Shown here: positions 61,582 through 64,000 of the stretch, piece after piece | Layout of the letters: every line of letters starts with the position of its first letter | Numbering within the stretch: the first letter of the stretch is position 1 | Assembly (NCBI GenBank): GCA_903820035.1 | Contig: CAIJFT010000241.1 | Coordinates: forward strand, 1 to 64,000 | From: an uncultured Opitutia bacterium | GTDB lineage: Bacteria > Verrucomicrobiota > Verrucomicrobiia > Opitutales > Opitutaceae | Length of the DNA: 64,000 bases | Direction of reading: 5' to 3' | Notes under the pieces: model-generated | What the model was told of the DNA's origin: nothing | Seen by the model: the letters and a program-made list of their open reading frames with translations, nothing else | Database searches by the model: none | Translations under genes and position numbers: made by a program

Positions 61582-62214
61582 TTACTGGCTTTGGCGGAGG
61601 TACTTCACGACCGCTTCCGTGCGGCTACGCACATGCAGCTTCTGGTAGATATGGGTCACATGCGTCCGGACCGTCTCCAGGCTGATGCCGAGCTGGTCCG
61701 CCACTTCCTTCAGGATCAGGCCTTTCACCAGTAGATCCAGGATTTCGCGTTCACGAGGGGAAGGGCGTTCGGCCTCGGCCGCCGGCATTTCGCTCCGATG
61801 AAAGTACTGCACGACCTGCCGGGCGATGTGCGCCGACATCGGGGCGCCGCCCCGTTGCACCTCCTGAAGGGCATCCAGCAACTTTTCAGATGCATCCCGT
61901 TTCACCAAGTAGCCGGTGGCCCCAGACTTGAGCGCACGAAAGATGCTGTCGCCATCCTCGTAGACGGTGAGCATCAGGACCAGCACCTGCGGGAGGAGAA
62001 GTTTCAGTCGCGCGACACATTCAATGCCGTTCATCCGCGGCAAATTGATATCCATCACGATCAATTGCGGCTGAAGCGCCGGAATTCCACGGAGCGCGTC
62101 CTCCGCCGAGGAGAATGCACCCAGGAGCCTCAGACGCTCGTCGGTACGGACGAGTGCCACCAAGTCTTCGCGCACCGAACGATCGTCCTCCACGATAATC
62201 ACGCCCGCCCTCAT
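61582..62214 (-). CDS. NarL/FixJ-family response regulator
   Basis: ATG at 62214 overlaps the stop of the kinase gene (62211-62214) and gives 210 residues. An N-terminal receiver carries Asp10/Asp11 (IIVEDDRSVRE), phospho-acceptor Asp55 (IVMDINLPRMNGIE), Thr in MLTVYED and Lys in YLVKRD. The C-terminal LuxR-type helix-turn-helix is PSPREREILDLLVKGLILKEVADQLGISLETVRTHVTHIYQKLHVRSRTEAVVKYL. It is a DNA-binding regulator phosphorylated by the coupled kinase. The nearest downstream gene is the TonB receptor at 58176-61289. Confidence 0.94.
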   Translation of the reverse strand: MRAGVIIVEDDRSVREDLVALVRTDERLRLLGAFSSAEDALRGIPALQPQLIVMDINLPRMNGIECVARLKLLLPQVLVLMLTVYEDGDSIFRALKSGATGYLVKRDASEKLLDALQEVQRGGAPMSAHIARQVVQYFHRSEMPAAEAERPSPREREILDLLVKGLILKEVADQLGISLETVRTHVTHIYQKLHVRSRTEAVVKYLRQSQ

Positions 62215-63983
62215 ACCGCCTCCCCCGCAACCGGCAAAGGCACACTCAGCCGGACGCGGGTGCCCGCACCGGGGAGCGATTCGACGGCGCACGCGCCGCC
62301 GGTCTCCTCCATGCGCCGCGCCAAATGATCCAGACCGTTGCCGCGTTTTACGGTCGCGGGGTCGAAGCCGCAACCGTTGTCGACCACCCACACGAGCAGC
62401 GTATTCCCGTTGAACTCGAGTTTCACGCGCACCTCCGTGGCCGCCCCATGCTTGAGGGCGTTATTGAGCGCCTCCTTCACCGCCATCATCAGGCGATGTC
62501 TTTTTCCGCTCGAAAGACTCACCGACGGCAGGAGGATGGGAATGTCGAGCCGGCAGCGGAGGTCGGCGTCACGCAACACCGCGCCCGCATACTGGCTGAG
62601 GTAGTTGCTGAAACCCTCGAGGGTGTCATGGAGGGGATTGGCCGCCCAAACGATTTCCTCCAGCGCCGAGGCCAGTTCCTTCACCGCGCCGTTAATCTTC
62701 CGGATGGGCTCTCGCACCGCCTCGTCCGCCGGAGCGGACATCAGGGCCCGGCCGGCCAACAGCGAAATTTGCGTGAAGCGCGACCCCATCTCGTCGTGAA
62801 TATCCCGGGCTATCCGGGTGCGCTCCTCCTCCACCGCGCGGCGACGCTCCAGCCGATGCAGCTCGCGCTGTAACCTTCGCCAGGCGAAATAGCGGAACCC
62901 ACCGAGCAAGCCGAAGACGACCAAGCCAAAGCCCAAGAAGCGAAACCACAGCGCCGCGTAAAACGGCGGGCGCACTTCGAGTGGTAGGCGCAGCGATGGT
63001 CCCGTCGGCCGGCCCAATTCATCCGTCGCCCACACCCGGAAAACATATTTCCCCACCGGCAGCGTGTGGAAACTGAGCGCAGCGTCCCCGCCCCGCCCGA
63101 TGCTGAACATTTCCTCGCACTCCAGTCGCAGCCGTTGGCCCGGCAGGACCGGAGTGGCCTCACGGATCGGCTGCAACCACCCCCCGGTGTTGGTGGGATC
63201 GCCGTCCACCAGGGCAAGCAAGGGCTCCGCCACCCCGTCGTCTCCGACATGGGTATGAATGCGCGGGGTGCTTAGTCCGGTCCCATCTCGCACCCAACCG
63301 TCAGGATTGCCCAGAGGAGACTCCAGCCGCTGCCCGCGCAGTGTTTCGAGTTGGAAGATAGTCTTCGCCAACGCAGCGCCTTCGCCGGGGAGCGACGCCG
63401 TGAGCCGCAGGCGACGCACGGCCCAGAATCCCGTGGTGCGGGGCGTACCTCCGGAAACAAGGAGAATCTGGACCTTGCTGGACCGCTCCGGCACGACGGA
63501 TTCATCCACTCGCGGGTGCAACCGGGAATTCTGCGGCAATCCACCCCACCCCAGGCTCTCCCCCGTGCGCGTAAACGATGCGCTGCTCACCGCCCGATTG
63601 TTGTCATCGAGAAAACGCAATACCAGCCACATCACCCCGTCGTGGTCCTGCCACTCCTCCTCCCGCCCCTCAAGGCGTGAACGCAACCGCACGACGGGCG
63701 GCACGCCGGGCGGCGCGGTATTGATGCGAATCTCCAGCGGCAGTTCCCCCGGCAGCAGGGAAATCCCCCGGTAGTTCGTTTCGCCAACGGCTTCCGCCGA
63801 CGGATCCATCTGCAGGTTCACCAACCGCCCACCGAGGACAACCTGCGCCAGCCCGGGACGGGCGGAATAAACTCCCGACTCCGGTGCAGCCTCCAGCCCG
63901 GCTCCTCCGACAAACGCCAGGAGGATTGCCACCAGCCATGATCGTGAACTCGGCAGAAGGGGCACCGGTGTTATCGTCACCAT
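62211..63983 (-). CDS. HisKA_3-type sensor histidine kinase with periplasmic domain
   Basis: 590 residues from ATG 63983, 17 nt from the window edge, so an earlier start cannot be excluded. A signal/anchor helix (SWLVAILLAFVGGAGLEAA) precedes a large periplasmic beta-rich region (30-340). The last part (VGKYVFRVWATDELGRPTGPSLRLPLEVRPPFY) matches the Y_Y_Y domain that precedes the membrane helix in two-component propeller sensors; here the propeller itself is missing. A helix (343-366) leads to the HisKA_3 dimerisation domain with His396 (IARDIHDEMGSRFTQISLLAG) and a HATPase domain (VKEALNNALKHG, DNGCGFD, GNGLDHLARRMEETGG). It is the sensor for the overlapping NarL-type regulator. Confidence 0.92.
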   Translation of the reverse strand: MVTITPVPLLPSSRSWLVAILLAFVGGAGLEAAPESGVYSARPGLAQVVLGGRLVNLQMDPSAEAVGETNYRGISLLPGELPLEIRINTAPPGVPPVVRLRSRLEGREEEWQDHDGVMWLVLRFLDDNNRAVSSASFTRTGESLGWGGLPQNSRLHPRVDESVVPERSSKVQILLVSGGTPRTTGFWAVRRLRLTASLPGEGAALAKTIFQLETLRGQRLESPLGNPDGWVRDGTGLSTPRIHTHVGDDGVAEPLLALVDGDPTNTGGWLQPIREATPVLPGQRLRLECEEMFSIGRGGDAALSFHTLPVGKYVFRVWATDELGRPTGPSLRLPLEVRPPFYAALWFRFLGFGLVVFGLLGGFRYFAWRRLQRELHRLERRRAVEEERTRIARDIHDEMGSRFTQISLLAGRALMSAPADEAVREPIRKINGAVKELASALEEIVWAANPLHDTLEGFSNYLSQYAGAVLRDADLRCRLDIPILLPSVSLSSGKRHRLMMAVKEALNNALKHGAATEVRVKLEFNGNTLLVWVVDNGCGFDPATVKRGNGLDHLARRMEETGGACAVESLPGAGTRVRLSVPLPVAGEAV

Positions 63984-64000
63984 CTGCTCCGGGGTTCCGA

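Overview
The window looks like a chromosomal segment of a high-GC Verrucomicrobium, most likely of the Opitutaceae type. This is inferred from gene content and was not tested by a database search. Three groups of genes support it: planctomycete/verrucomicrobial c-type cytochrome proteins (DUF1549/DUF1553, DUF1501, DUF1592, DUF1552, and a CxxCH-ended membrane dehydrogenase); large TonB-dependent receptors carrying an LSPFVV motif near the mature N-terminus; and many exported sugar-acting proteins. I recognise no rRNA, tRNA, CRISPR array, transposase or phage gene. Both ends are cut, and the first gene lacks its start.

Layout. 1-6.7 kb (+): the 3' part of a heme-binding dehydrogenase, a PQQ-like propeller, a GH43-like secreted propeller and an SGNH esterase. 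A small membrane protein on the minus strand interrupts this run and ends at a classic intrinsic terminator. 6.8-11.6 kb (-): a DUF1549/1553 cytochrome and its DUF1501 partner. 11.9-19.7 kb (+): a tannase-like esterase, a TPR protein, a complete four-gene sugar ABC importer of the RhaS/LsrB class and a second SGNH esterase. 19.8-22.5 kb (-): a Gfo/Idh/MocA oxidoreductase and a UxuA-type mannonate dehydratase with a Tat signal. 22.6-27.9 kb (+): a ThuA-like protein, a ceramidase-like protein, a Tat-exported TIM-barrel protein and a BNR-4 protein. 28-35.3 kb: a propeller (-), then a sialidase translationally coupled to a TonB receptor (+). 35.5-41.3 kb: a response regulator and Cache-type kinase (+) facing a multi-PAS hybrid kinase (-). 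41.6-47.8 kb (+): a small protein, an overlapping BNR-repeat plus alpha-toroid gene pair, and a BvgS-like hybrid kinase. 47.9-51.8 kb (-): a DUF1552/DUF1592 pair. 52-53.2 kb (+): a Ca-loop propeller. 53.4-64 kb (-): a TonB receptor, a LbH acetyltransferase, and a kinase / LuxR-type regulator / TonB receptor block.

Read together, the genes suggest scavenging of complex plant or algal polysaccharide. Secreted esterases, sialidase-fold and lyase-like proteins would release acylated and uronic or deoxy sugars. TonB receptors would carry oligomers across the outer membrane, exported oxidoreductases and cytochromes could oxidise them in the periplasm, and the RhaS/LsrB-class importer would take up monomers. 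Several phosphorelay sensors presumably monitor the supply. The pathway is inference; the gene families are read from the sequence.

Intergenic DNA is unusually structured. It holds two REPIN-like elements (GTAG-type feet plus hairpins in inverted pairs), tandem heptamer, nonamer and decamer arrays, a 23-bp repeat shared by two loci, a 17-bp palindrome in front of a regulated TonB receptor, and GC-rich cruciforms between convergent genes.
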